DNA of 64,000 nucleotides, taken from the NCBI GenBank assembly GCA_022577435.1, contig JAKOON010000012.1, positions 13,262,085 through 13,326,084 on the forward strand, read 5' to 3'. Of this stretch, positions 1-13,200 are shown piece after piece (the first letter of the stretch is position 1; each line of letters opens with the position of its first letter). Below the pieces are notes generated by a model. The model saw only the letters and a program-made list of their open reading frames with translations. It was not told where the DNA came from and did not search any database. Origin of the DNA: Embiotoca jacksoni. Taxonomy: Eukaryota; Chordata; Actinopteri; Embiotocidae. A program made the translations under genes and the position numbers.

Positions 1-2303
1 AATATAATAATAATAATAGTAAGTACATAATAAGTGCAAACATAAGTGTTTTTCTTCTCTCCAGCAGGGAGCTCTCTCTAAATAAACATGCAGCTAAGGG
101 AATAGAGAACAGACTAATTATTATTTCCTGCTGTTCTGCTTCTACATTCCATCTCTCCTTCCTCTCCTCTCGAATGGGGGAGTCCACCCATCCACCCTTT
201 TCTGTTGCCTTTGTTCACGTTCTCCATCTGTAGGAGGCTTCGTACCACCTGAGATTCCCTCTTACCATCCTTTATTATCCCTTCTTCCCCTGCTTTAGGT
301 CTGTTTGCCTCCCTGGAGTACAGTGAAAATCCCAGCTGGTAACTTGTTTCCAATGTAAATTAAAATGAAATGTACCGTGTATAGCCTTTAAAAGCCGACC
401 ATTGAAACGGACATCATTTGGGTTCTTGTGTAGATCAAAGCTGATAACTGGATCCAAAATGAGTTCTCTTATTACCCGAGCGCAGAGATGTCTGGTTTTT
501 TTTATACTGAGAGCTATCAATACTACTTTTATTTATGCCCCTTAACAAATCCACTTCACTCATCAAAAGATGACTGGAGATGACTTGGAGGAAATGGGCA
601 AAATGTTTTGAACAACTGAAAGCCATCGCCAAGGAGTATTTCCAGAAGAACAGAAATAGTCTTTGGCAGAACTGTCACTCATATTTGTTCGAATAGGGGA
701 AGATATACATGTTTTTTCCAGCTGCGCAGACAGTGGGGTAGGGCGCCTTCCTGCTCCTATTTCTGGAGATTTATTATTGTCCTGGAACATGTTTTGTGTT
801 AAACTGTTACCGCATGCCTCTTTGTCAATGGTCACAAGTGGACAAGATTACTGTATGTGTCAAGAGAGGAGAGGATAGGAAAGAGGAGGAGAGGACTGAT
901 AGAGTGGAGTGATGTTACAGTAGGTGGAGTTCACTCCTTTAGGTGTGAAATAGATACTCCTGAATTATTGGTTGCTGACTCAATCTGAGGTCATTGCAAT
1001 ACAAACCGGTTGTAAAACCAGCAAATAACTGTAAAGGATTGTAAGCAACCTAATTGATCCCAATGAGTAACAAATCATTTAGCACCTGAGGTGTGGTGCC
1101 TTCTCATCTCCCTTGGGTTATTATGTTATTGTTACTGACTCTGCACTCCTGTTGATCAGACTGTGCAGAGCTCGATTGTGGTTATTTTACTGAAGGTTGC
1201 ACCTAATAATGAAATCAGGTTGCCCCCAACTACTATATGTTTTCAGGAGTAATGTATTCTTATTTTAAATGCTGGGGCTGCATATAAACACCGCGGCGTC
1301 CTTACAGCTGCTTCATTGTATGACAGCTCATGAGTCAGGTTGAATATTTTGAGCAAACCAGCTCCAGTATCAAAACATCTAGTCACTCCAATCTGAGGAC
1401 ATCTGATGATGTCTGCAAAAAAGTGTGTTAAATAAGACATTAGCTACAACAGTTGTTGAGTTGTATAATTTTAGGAGCTGTTCTGATTTCTAGTCACAGT
1501 ATATTATAAATGATATTAAAATTATTGTGGACAGGGTGTTTTCTTAAAATCAGACTCGGCAGGTTATAGAATGTATCATTTAATAGTATGGAAGTAAATA
1601 CTTGCATGTGCAACTTGTAATCTGGTTTACGCTGACATTAGACAAAGCCTGTATATAGACTTATAGTTGCACTGTTTTAACATTTATTCCTGCTTATTTT
1701 GTGTTTGAACACTTTGCATCTACAATAAATTATAAATGCATCCACATATGTTTAAAAAAAAAATTATGTAGGAACTAATAACATCTCCAAACAATCAAAG
1801 TAAATTTGATGGTAAAACTTTGCAGAAAATCCGAGATTTAAGAATATATATTATGTTTAAATGTTCTGCATTTTTTTAGTTGTCTGTAGTCACAGGGTTG
1901 GTAAGGCTGTGAATACAGAGCTGGCATTATCAGAGTCAGTTTACTTGGCACTGCTGTGGGGTGGGGTTTTAACCACATGGCTAGTAATATGAGCATCAGG
2001 GCATATGCTGAATTAGGAGCTTGTGTGCCTAGCAACAGCAAACAAATGCTTTACTGGGGTCACATGTCTGCATATGTTGTATTCCAAAAAGAAAAACCTT
2101 TCACACTGTCCTTCTCTTTCTTTTCCTTTCCTTCTGACCATGTTCGTTTGTGCTTCTGTGGGTCACTCACCCTTTCTGTGCATCCAAATCCACAGCTGCT
2201 ACGAAACTGAAGTCTGCTCTCTTCTGTAGTCAAGTGGTGTAAATATAGGTTGCCATGGGGACGCCATGACATCCAAGGGCTATGCTGGCGACGTAGCAGG
2301 ATA

Positions 2304-2325
2304 GTGTGTGTGTGTGTGTGTGTGT
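2304..2325. repeat. (GT)n microsatellite
   Basis: About eleven GT units, in noncoding DNA. Confidence 0.9.
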
Positions 2326-2684
2326 TTGAAGTATGAGGGGAGTAGCTGAGTGTCCGGGATGCCAGTAATTCACACTGTGTCCAACTGTGACTTTGATTGT
2401 AATGCGTGTGTATTTGTGATAACGTGTAAGTGGCTGGCGTGTTCTTGAAGCGGATAATACACGCTGACTTAGGTGATGTACTCTTTACTCGTGTGTCTCC
2501 TGACTAGTATTCCATGTGTACAAGATGTATTTTCTTTCTCTTGTACTTTGTTGTCAGCAATATGACTGAAAGAAGGAACCTTTTTTTTAATTTTTTTTTT
2601 ATAAGTTCTATTCATCTTGTGGTTTTTAATTCATTTTTTTCTTGGTTTAATTTTCTGTCGACTACTAAACTTTATATGGGACTT

Positions 2685-2770
2685 TTGGGTTCAGTGTCTT
2701 GTTCAAGGATGAATAGAGCTGAGGGTTCAAGCCCAGGCATCGAACCACTATCATGGTTGTGATCAAACCA
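2685..2770 (-). repeat. SINE-like fragment with a pol III B box
   Basis: Read on the minus strand it contains GGTTCGATGCC, a perfect match to the B-box consensus GGTTCGANNCC, followed by CCTTGAACAAGACACTGAACC, a phrase recurrent in dispersed fish repeats. The rest of the element is not recognisable, so it is a truncated copy. Confidence 0.5.
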
Positions 2771-3385
2771 TCAGCTTTGAAATTGAGACAAAAAATGTTG
2801 GTAGAAGGGGTTCTACCAACTTACTGCTGCGTTTTTTGTTATGAAACTGTCTTTTAAAGCCATCAACAGGAAATGAAAGATTCCTTCAAAGAGCTCATTT
2901 ATCTTTAGGAATTTAGACTCTCCAACAACTGCTTTAATTACAAAAGGATAGGATAGATTAGATCTGTAACACCAAGAATCCTGTAGCTTTTAGAAAAGGG
3001 TGTGGTTGATATGGTGTGTGTGTGTGTGGGTGTCAAAGGCAGTCAACTTCTGGTAGAGTACAACTTGTCAAAGAAAAGGTCTTGCAGTACAGAAGAAATT
3101 GTGTCTGTCAATTTGTTAATCAAATATACAGTGGAACAGGTGACTTTTTATTTTATTTTTATTTTTTACATCAATTGTAATTAAAAGCCTTCGAGGCTTT
3201 ATTTTCATCTGTTGTTTAGATGCTCAGAATGCATAAAGTGTTATAGTGAATGTAAGTCAGTCGGCGCTGTGTTTTTGGCCTATTAATCCTCTCCATTCCC
3301 AGTCGGCTGTGTTCATTAGTGGATACTACATCATTGTTCCAGTGATCCTGTTGTAGCACACAGTACTGACATCTGTCTGTCTTTA

Positions 3386-3426
3386 TATCTATCGATCTAT
3401 CGATCTATCGATCTATCTATCTATCG
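3386..3426. repeat. ATCT/ATCG tetranucleotide repeat
   Basis: About ten tandem tetranucleotides, with interspersed CTATCGAT and CTATCTAT variants. Confidence 0.9.
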
Positions 3427-4283
3427 CAGTGACTTTCTCACTGACAGACTTATTGACTTCATGAATGTTTGGGGCTCTGCCTGCTGCTTTGACTCACATT
3501 TTCTTTGAGTCTTGAGGTGTAATGATATAAAGCCTTTAACATGGCAGTACATGACTGACCACAATGTATCAGACCACTGTTTGGTGAGGGTTGTGCTGAC
3601 AGAGCACAATTGAGTGCTTGCACTAATATATTCCAATGTTTTAATAAGACCTTTGAGAGTGGGAACGTTTTAGGCTGTGTTTCCATGGCTGGGATAAATA
3701 TAGTCTCTGACATTTCTTTCCCCAGAAAAAAAAAGGAAAAAAAAAAAAAGAAGATAGTCTGTAGCGCGTCTGAGCAGTTTTATGCAATTTAACTTTTCAC
3801 AAAACAACAGTAATTTGACTGTGACGTACACGGATTTACATACATGTATTTGCATGTTGGCAGTGATCTTTCCAAAACTGTATTTTGAAGAGCATTTCAT
3901 TTTTGCTTACAGCCTGAAACGATCTAACACCTTACGCATTTCTCAGAATTTGATATAGATATATATATATATCAAAATACATGTTTCATGGTTTTGATGT
4001 CTGCCGGTGTCCATGGCAACAATAAAGGAAAACTATGACGTGAATAGTTGTGTTCAAACTTTGGACCACCAGGTGTAAAGTGTAGTAGCTGTCAAAGGTT
4101 CCTGGTATCTCCAACTCTGGAACTTTCACAGGTAATGTGAATTGTATTCCTCGACATGGCAGCTCATAATTAAGACTTAAATTTGATGTGAAGGTGGCGA
4201 TATTTCATTCTGAATATATATATATTTTACTGCCATGTACTGCCATGTTATATTTCTTTATATATATATATTTTTTGTGTGTG

Positions 4284-4285
<2 letters not shown>

Positions 4286-4368
<83 letters not shown>
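4286..4368. repeat. (CA)n microsatellite, about 41 units
   Basis: An uninterrupted CA run preceded by TATATA and GTGTGTGTATACACAC, so that the left edge is itself palindromic. Confidence 0.95.
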
Positions 4369-4370
<2 letters not shown>

Positions 4371-5277
4371 GTAAACACTGAGACTAATCTGTTTAAGAGG
4401 TTAGCACACTGACAGCATAACATAGTGACTGGTAGGCTGTGTGTTTCCCTGCACACCATTTCAATTGCTTACTCTTCACCGACATTACCGGTGAAGTTTC
4501 ATCAGTTAAAACAGATATATTTAATAGTATTCCACGGCAGGCAAAAATGTCATGTTTACATTCTTCGCCAAAGTACCCGTTTAATACTATGCCTAATATG
4601 TTGCCTATAGCTGTTCCCTTCAAAGTAAGCAAACTAGTCCTCCAACAGTTTGGTGTACTGTATTTGATCTAAACTGTGGATCCCCGTTTATAGCTGCTCA
4701 CATGCTCTCCTTGTTGTTTGTACCAGACCACGCGAGTCTGTAGCACCTTTGGCACCTTGGTATCTATTTATAGATTCTTATGGAATGAGAGTTTTATATT
4801 TATGCCATGTTGTTTATCATTTAGAATGATAAAAAAAGAGTGAAACACCTTCTGATCTGTAAAATCAAAGAATCGTTAATTGGAATATCATGAATATCTT
4901 AAGCCTGAATGAACAACTAAGTGTTTCTGTCAAAAGAAAAGCTGATTTAATAGAGGCAAGTGAAAGAAATATATGTTGTTTAACGGTGTTAAGCCAAGTG
5001 GAAGGAACTGAGTGTTTCTGAAAGGTCCATTCCTAATCTTTCCTGTGTGTGCGTGAGGGCCCATTTGTAACTCAGTCCCTGTAACAGCTCTGCACTTACT
5101 GCCCCCCTGTGCCGAGCAGGGTTTCCTGCTTTTCGTTCCACTCTTCTCCTTTACTCTTCCACTCTTTCTCTGTTTACGCTCATTCTAACACTGTGGGAGA
5201 CCAGGCTTTTCCTAAAGGAGTCTTTTGTGCATGTTCGGGAGAGGAAAAAAGAGAGAGAGAGAGAGAGGGAGAGTGAA

Positions 5278-5285
5278 ATGTTCGG
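5278..5285 (+). other. candidate cobl first coding exon end (ATG plus donor)
   Basis: An ATG followed by TTCGG and a GTGAGA donor would join the exon at 7020 in frame, giving MFGRRMKAHAPP. The upstream pyrimidine- and GA-rich sequence (about 5040-5277) could be 5'UTR. The phase fits, but such a short match can occur by chance and no promoter element is certain. Confidence 0.22.
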
Positions 5286-5639
5286 GTGAGACAAACGGCA
5301 AGCGAGAGGGAAAGGAGGATACTAGCTGACTGTGTTGGCCTGGCCGGGGCCCAGTCCCACAGTCCCACAGAGACCAGTTCTGTTTACCTTCAAAGGCACA
5401 GACTCAACAGGAATATACAAACATCTCGCATATTTACGGGGCTCTATTTTGCTCTTGAAAATCATTTTCTAGTGAGCAAACCATACATTTTGCGAGTGCA
5501 CATTTAGCCAGGCACTAATTAGAAATGATCTGCACTATGATTTGACTTAACCAGATTATCACCATTGATGTTAAACCCTTAAGTATAGTCTGTCATTTCC
5601 ATGATGCATCCATTGAAAAGCACTCTCGGCATTGCACAA

Positions 5640-5925
5640 TGAGTCATTGACTCTATGGGTCACGCGGGTGACCGAGTTAGTTGATATACGTAGCTGTTAA
5701 TGGTTAACTTCAGCCAGGTTAAGAGTCCGCTCGCTGTGCTCGTGCAATCATCTTTCGCTATGCTGCTCTTGCCGTCACACCGGGCAGTCGCACCTTGAAG
5801 AACACTGGATTGAACAACGCTGGATCACAAAATTCATAAACGCGTGCACACGTTCTCTCGGAGAGCGTGCCGAATCCCTTGGAACAGGGTTTGTACACTT
5901 AATCAGCACAAGGAGTGTTTCTGAC
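5640..5925 (+). promoter_or_regulatory. possible alternative 5' exon or promoter of cobl
   Basis: This stretch is richer in GC and CpG than its surroundings (for example GGTCACGCGGGTGACCG, ACGCGTGCACACG) and ends in a good donor, CTGAC/GTGAGT, at 5925. It could be a noncoding first exon, with translation starting at ATG 7027. Evidence is compositional plus one splice site. Confidence 0.25.
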
Positions 5926-7019
5926 GTGAGTTTTTCTTTTATTATCAAAAGGCTAATATTTGCAAAGAGTGTGTGTGTGCAGAAATGTGTGCTATAGAAA
6001 AGCTATTTGTTCTCGTTGAGAGGATGAAGTGTTTGATTTCAGTCTCGTCAGCTGTCTCCGTCAGGCTGAGTACAGTTTATGTTGAGCCCATGTCGGACGT
6101 ACAGATAGCGCTGTCTTGCTGGCATGTCATTGACATCTCTGTCACGTGTGGGTGTGGTTTGCATTCATGCCTATTTTTTTTTTTTTTTTTTTTTTTTACG
6201 TTTTACTTAACACACCAAATAACGTAAGGCCTGCACCTGAGCACAAGAAATACGTTACGACTCCCTACAAAAATACAAACTGTTCATGTCAAATTTTCTC
6301 AGAAGGTTGTACTTGTTTTCACAAAACATGCGACTGTGTCAACTGAGGCAACCTGATATTCACATTTTAGTGTTTGTTGATTATTTTTTTTCACGTATTC
6401 AAGAGGTCAAATCAAATCTGATGAGGGGTGTTGTTTCTGGTGTAGTAGGGCATTTCCCTCTGTTTAAATCAGTCGTCGATTATGTGGCACAAAACTACGA
6501 GTTAGAGAATTTAGGAGTGATTTTTAGAGAAGGCGTTATCAGACACTATTAGTTTTATTCAGAGGAGTCTCACAAACAGCTGCTCAGTGCTGGGTCATCT
6601 CGACAACAAAAATGATCCTCATCAGTATCTGTAGACTGTTGCGTAATCTAAATGAAGAGAGAGGTTGTGTCACAAACTGAAGTCCTCATTTGTATTCGGG
6701 CTGCTCCTGAGGTGATGGCAGTGGGTTGTATTCATTTGGCTGTCATGTTGTGTAACTAAGGCGGAACTCAAGAAAACCAAGAATGACTCGGAAGAAGCAA
6801 AACTATTTATATATCATTTAATTTGTTTCCCTAAGAGTTTATAAGTGAGTCAGAAGGTTGAAAATGTTGCGTTTTGTTCAACGGAGGACATATTGTTTCA
6901 TTACTGGATGTAATAATCAAGTACATTATATGAAATAAATGCTTATTTTTTTCCCCCCTCCCTAACATACTGTACTGTATGTGGAAAACGTGGTAATATT
7001 CCCTTTTGTCCTTGTGCAG

Positions 7020-7217
7020 GAGGAGAATGAAGGCACATGCCCCACCTCTGCCACAGGTGCCTCAACCTGCACCACGCCACATCTTCAGGAACTCTGTACC
7101 TGATGGGGGAGGAGGGACATCAGGCATGGACGCCAAGGAAAACATACTGAGGCCAACTGTGGATTTACAGTTAACCTTACCACAGGGATACCAGGCTTCT
7201 GTGACTGAGGATGGAAG
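7020..7217 (+). CDS. cobl: cobl exon encoding the N-terminus
   Basis: The acceptor is CTTGTGCAG and the donor GAAG/GTGAGA; the exon enters needing one base to finish a codon and leaves after two bases of one. The peptide RRMKAHAPPLPQVPQP matches the conserved vertebrate Cobl start (RKMKARAPPPP), and the end (LTLPQGYQASVTEDG) leads into the Cobl domain. ATG 7027 is the first in-frame Met inside the exon. The two arginine codons before it suggest that a short upstream coding exon supplies the real start, as in mammals. Confidence 0.88.
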
Positions 7218-9834
7218 GTGAGAGGAAAGAGAGGGCAACACAAGCATATATTTAATCACTCTGTTTTTAAGTTGCTTTTCTTCGGTGTGCCTTATTTTTC
7301 CCTTGCATTTCTTTGTAAAATGTGTGTTTTGTTCATGTATCCTGTGTTGTTTGAATATACGATGTCCATACATCCACATCTATACAGCATGTTAGAATTC
7401 ATATCGATGACTATAAAGTTAGTTTATGCTTAATTGAGCAATACGTTTCTATGAGTGGATGGTCAGTCTCGAGACAAACAGTAGGACACCTGTTTGTTGC
7501 TGCTCAGTCTGTTTTGCTTGTTGCCGTGTGAGTGGGGCCCCATCAAGGGGTCCCATTCCCCGCTTCAACACAAGCTTTGTCCCAGAGAGACGACGGCTGA
7601 CCCGCTAAAGCTCCATGTCCCTAATGAGGTTCTCTCTTTTAGGACAGAACATTAGGGATGTCTCTCCGGTACAGAACAAGGCACTCTCTTAGTAATGTCA
7701 GAGAAACTTAAGGCCAGCAGGTGTCTGTGATACTTCTCACTAGAGTAGAAAAGTAAGTCGGTTTTTCAAACTTATATACTAACAAGAGAATGTTTCATAC
7801 TTAAGCATGCAAATGTATTTTTCAATTTGCTTGATATTGTTTGAAAGTATTTTATAAAGTTTTGGTAGATATTGTAGCCACAGGGTTTCTGCTTGGTTGT
7901 ATGTAGCAAATTTTTTTTTTTATTATTATTTTTTTTTATCTGATATCAGACAAATCATATTGTGGTCACCTGTTAGATATCTGGTTTCCTTAATGCCACC
8001 GTTTGAAACCGTTTCCTAACATATGATCCTGATAGTGTGATTATTTATTTGGTCAAAGAAAAGATAAGACTGAGGTGTTTTAAACACGCATCAGTGTCAT
8101 AAATCACTGATGCTAAATGTACATAACACCATCCATTGATAAATTGATCATGCGACACTTAAACACGGTAAAATAGAAATATAAATGTTGGTTTTAGTTT
8201 GTCTTTTCCACTACTAACCACCTGGCATACCGGGACAACTCCCAGTGGGTTGCAACATTGATGAGCTGGTGGGCCATCAAGAAATCTGTAAAGATTTTAT
8301 TGGCCCTATCTGCCTCTTTAGTGGCCCTCTCTGTGTGCCTGTTTGTTGGAGGCGCGCATGTGAGCATGCTTTCAGTCCAGGGCTGAATTTCTTTCCCGGT
8401 TAAACTCCTGCCAGTCGCGGTTTGCTCTCAGCTACTCGGGTCTCGGGATGGTCCCTGCTGGCCTTATCCTCTTGCGTAGCTAACGTAGCCACAGCATCAG
8501 CCTCTCCCTGCATTTCTCCGGTCTATACTCTGACTCAAATAAATAACTTGTGAATATCAGAGTCATGGTGAAATGCATCCTGGTCTATGACATCCTCTTC
8601 GCTTACATTTTGGGGTAACGTGTTTGCTGTTCGAAACGTAAGTTTTGTTTTGGTGCAGCGTCTAGAGTGCTGCCTGGCTACAAAGAGAGCTTGAACCCTC
8701 CGTCACTGTGAGCAGAGTGCAACGGCATGTTGGTAAAGGACCATTGCAAGCTTTAAAAAAAAAATTTGAAGGCAATGTTTTTACTACAGCCTCAATTCCT
8801 CAATATTTGCAAGTTTTGTTATCACTATTTGTATCGCTTTATCTAGCTCTCTACCCGCCACCATTGTTGGAACTACAAAAGCTTGACTTCACCGTCACTT
8901 CGCCACACTCACTGGTTGCTGTGGTGAAAGGGGTTTCCAGACAACAATCAGACTGAAGCTGCTGGCAATAGGGGGGCGGAGCCAACTGTCAATATCCCCC
9001 AACCCAACCTGAACTTCTTAAGCCAGATAATGCATTATTTCCACTCACCTATGTACTCTTTATCTGGTTGTGTTTGTTCTCTGTACTAATATCATGCCAA
9101 CATTTAGATTAATATTGGAACTTAAGATGACATTTTTATGACTGCAGTATCACACAGTATAAAATTATCTAGATGCCTTATGTATGGTATATTTAAGATG
9201 TGTACTACTGTACATGATCTTTATGTGAAACACGGAGGTTGAAGATGGATGATTTATTTAGTACTAGATTGGATCAGCCTTTTCAGATGGTGGATTGTGT
9301 CTTGACTTGTTTTGGATGAAGTGGACAAAATCCTCTTAAGAAGCATACACAGACACTGGGTCTGTTGACTGCACACTTTCAGATTTCCCATTTACTTGCC
9401 TGTGACGGTGTGTTTGTGATTGTCAATGGTGTCCTTTGTAGTGGTATGTATCTCTCTCAGTTCGGTCATCTGATCTGGCCGTTCCCAGAAAACATTGGAG
9501 ACCGTCTCTGGGTTTCTTTATCTGAGGATTGACAGGTAGTACTATAAGCCTCCCCATCTGCCCCCTCCCTCCCCAAAACAGATACACTAAACAATGGACA
9601 TGAGTAGATGGCACAGTCATTATTTCTCGACACCAGTGTTTTGGCATGGCGGTTTTATTGTGGGATGCTGTCTGGATTTTATCTGCAGTATTTCATATGA
9701 GGCTTCTCTGTCTTGTGTTGTTGAGTCTTTGTTTTCAATTCTCATGAAAAAGTTAGAATTAAAACAAATAATATGATATTTTTCACCTGTTTTTCAAAGA
9801 GCAGTTCCAAATATTGCCTAACACTTCTAGAATG

Positions 9835-9874
<40 letters not shown>

Positions 9875-10187
9875 CCTTCATAATGACTGATTTTGTGTGG
9901 CATTTTTGTGTAAAATGTCATTTATTTTGACTGTCATTTATCTGATTTGACTGATGTCAAAATCAGTGCCATTGCTCAATCTATAGTTTGTCTGTGAAAA
10001 TGACTGAGTTTGAAATCTTATCACGTGTCTATCAATGCTAAGTGTGTCAGGTGAGAGTGTGTCTTTGCTTTGTTCAATTCTCTTTACCAGAGCTGAGGGT
10101 AGGTAGGCTATGTAACCCTATCTTCTGCTCTTCCTCCCTCTTTTTCTCTCCCCAACTCCTCCTGTGGTTCTTCGTCTTCCCCCCCAC

Positions 10188-10282
<95 letters not shown>

Positions 10283-13200
10283 TCCCTCTCGCCCCTCTTG
10301 CCTTTCTTTCTCCCTCTCTCAGTAAAGCACTGATGGACCTGCTGGTCGAGCTGTGCAGTCGCTATCACCTGAATCCAGCGCTGCACAGCTTGGAGCTTCT
10401 GTCGCCAGAGGGCCACCCTTTGGGGTTCAAGCCTAACGCACTGCTGGGCTCCCTCAACGTGGCCTGTGTCCTCATCAAGGAGAAAGTTTGGGAGGAGAAA
10501 GTGGTGCGCAGACCAGCGCCAAAAGTGCCAGAGGTGAGTTGCGGTGGAGCCTGACGATGTGATCCGGATCTTTTTATACGTAACGTTATTTGCGTATTCT
10601 TTCACAGCACTTTCAAAACATACAAAAATTTGGTTTGTTATGCCGGGTTTATATTTTTGTGTGTTTTGATTGTAGAGACATTTATCCTGTATTTTAAATT
10701 TTTTTTTTAATTTTTTTTTATTTTTTTTTATAATATTTTGAAAAGAAACAATTCCCCAAAGTTATCCGTGTTTTTATTCTGTTCTGCATGAAGCAGTGTT
10801 GATTACAGCACTCCAAAATGCCAGAGAAACAGTTATTCTCTAGTTTAATAAAGTTTTGCAGTGTGCATAAACTATAGCTTTTTACCCTTAAGTCTTATGT
10901 AATGCCTCTCCTTCCCCTCTCTACCTTTTACTATTGACTGCTGGCAGAAAGCAAGGCCAGTGAAACCTATAAGGGCCCATGCTAAGGTAGGACTAACTAA
11001 TGGCATTAAAGTGGCCAGCATACTGGAGTCAGTTTTTATGTTCTGGTTTTTCGTTCAAGGGGTGCCTTTTCTGTTTGGATCTTATATGGATCTTACTTGA
11101 TGTCATCTGTTTTTACAGCTCACTATTAGCTCATCTCAACTTAATATTTCTCCTCAGGATCCGTCTCTTTCTCTCCCCTTTCTCTGCCTCTCCTTCACTC
11201 TCCTCCTACAGTTTGAATATTTGATGAGTGCCTTACCTTTAGTTACCATGCATTATTTCTCTGCTCTTCTCAGGGCTCACTGGCTGCTCTCTCTCCCTTT
11301 GACCCCAGCTGGCCTCCAGCCAGAGGCTGATCCTTTTAGACACAGCTGTCAGTCATTCCTCCTCTCTGTTTTATCTCCTCTCATTATACTACCGCGCTCA
11401 GCAGTTAAAATGAAATTGTTGACTGAAACACTGTGTACTCAATTGCCAGTTAGATACACCCAACCACCTTTGGATACTTTAGTTTGTGGTGCTGTTGAAC
11501 TCTATTGTGTTATGTAATCAGAGGCATTTCTAATGATGAATCTACTGTCATTGATATGAATGGGGTGGAAAAAAATATATAAAACCCATTTCAGTAAATG
11601 CAATAAAATGTAGTATCAGGTATAACATTGTCAGAAGTAAATAGACTAAATCCTCAAACAACAATTGAAAAGATGTAAACCTTGAATCCAACCAAGTGTT
11701 ACTTGATTAATATTTGGTTTATTAAGCTTATTCTTGATGATGAATTGCAAGTATATCTTATCCATAGAGCCCGAGGTAGTTCATTTGGCCTTACAGTTGA
11801 CACGTCAAGATCATGTGCTTGTCCACACACATATGCACAAGGACATCATCATCCTTAGTCTATAAATGTACCTTTTTTTTGTCAGAAACCAAAGTCTAAC
11901 CTTAAGTTACTCATTACTGAAGTGTCTTTAAATGTCTGGACGTGTTTCTCTATAAACAAGTTGTTTCTAGTTATTCCATTTTTAGAGAATGTATTTACTC
12001 TGTCTCTTCAGACAGTAGTTCCTTCATTTTAGTTGATACTATGATGCTTGTCATTGAACTGCTTCAATCTGTGTTAGATCGGTCAGTAAGCTTCAGTTTT
12101 TGTTTTATTTCTTTCATCAACAAGAACCTATATTTTCTAGATGAAGCCTGTAAAGGACCTCCATTTTATTTAGCTTTGTACACTCCTGTTGTCCTGCTGG
12201 TTCACTGCCAGACGGAGTATATTTTTTAAGAGGATACCTGTTGTGCGACTGCATGATAATGATAAATAGTGCTCCCTAATTAGCTTTTTATCTCATCCAG
12301 TTATTAAACGATAGTGTCTAATTCTCTCCACCATTCTCCCCTCTGTGTCAGAAAACAGTGCGTTTGATGGTGAACTACCACGGCAGCCAGAAGGCTGTGG
12401 TACGCGTCAACCCATCGGTACCACTCCAGGTTCTTCTACCGGTCATCTGCGACAAGTGTGAGTTCGACCCTGCACACGTGCTGCTCCTGAAGAACAGCAT
12501 CAGTCGTCACGAGTTACCGCTGGACAAATCTCTGTCAGACTTGGGGATCAAGGAGCTCTACGTTCATGATCAGAGTCTAGGTACAGTAAACCTTAACCAC
12601 GCCATCCTGACAGTAATGTTGATGATCTGTCACTTTTCAATTTGTCATTTTACGTTCTGTATAATTTAAACTGAATTACCCATAATAGACATTTGTAATA
12701 ATAATATAATTTAGTCATTTATAAGTTACATGCTTATTTGATTTTGTTGAATTCAATGAATTACCAGGGATAGAGTTCATCCCTGTTTTACGCTCTGTGA
12801 AAGTGCTGGTTAATGTTAGTTAGCTAATTAAAGCAGATACAGGACATCATCGCAGTTAATTATAGGTGCTTTGGATTGCCCACCTATTGTGTCATATTAT
12901 CATCTGTTGGCCTGAAAATGATATGCATAATATCAGTAGCAGTTATAGCATGTGTTATAAATAAATTGAAAGGTTTTTGTAAAAATGTGTGAATGCATAT
13001 ATCAAAAAAATATAACCTCCTTGGTGGAGAAAACAAATATATACATACTGAGCCCTGTTGACCTCCTACCTGTTTGTGGTTGCTTTCAGGAAGAGGGAAC
13101 AAAAAAGTTTGTTCAGTGTAACTGGATTGCACACAAACAACACGCGTAGTAGCTCATGAAAATGCTTCCAGTGTAATAAGCCTCACATTAGCAATCAATT

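Larger units (their letters stand above)
1..5277. other. upstream noncoding DNA
   Basis: AT-rich sequence with no open frame above about 90 codons and none resembling a known protein. It holds the microsatellites at 2304, 3386 and 4286 and the SINE-like fragment near 2690. It is either 5' flank or a long first intron of cobl. Confidence 0.6.
7218..10322. other. cobl: cobl intron
   Basis: Noncoding. It contains a somewhat GC-richer block (about 8220-8990) of repeat-like character that I cannot classify, a 37-T run at 9838-9874, and the CA repeat next to the acceptor. Confidence 0.7.

Noticed and set aside
10042..10322. Long His/Thr repeat reading frame before the exon at 10323
   Set aside because: It is translation of the CA microsatellite; the exon begins at the AG before 10323.
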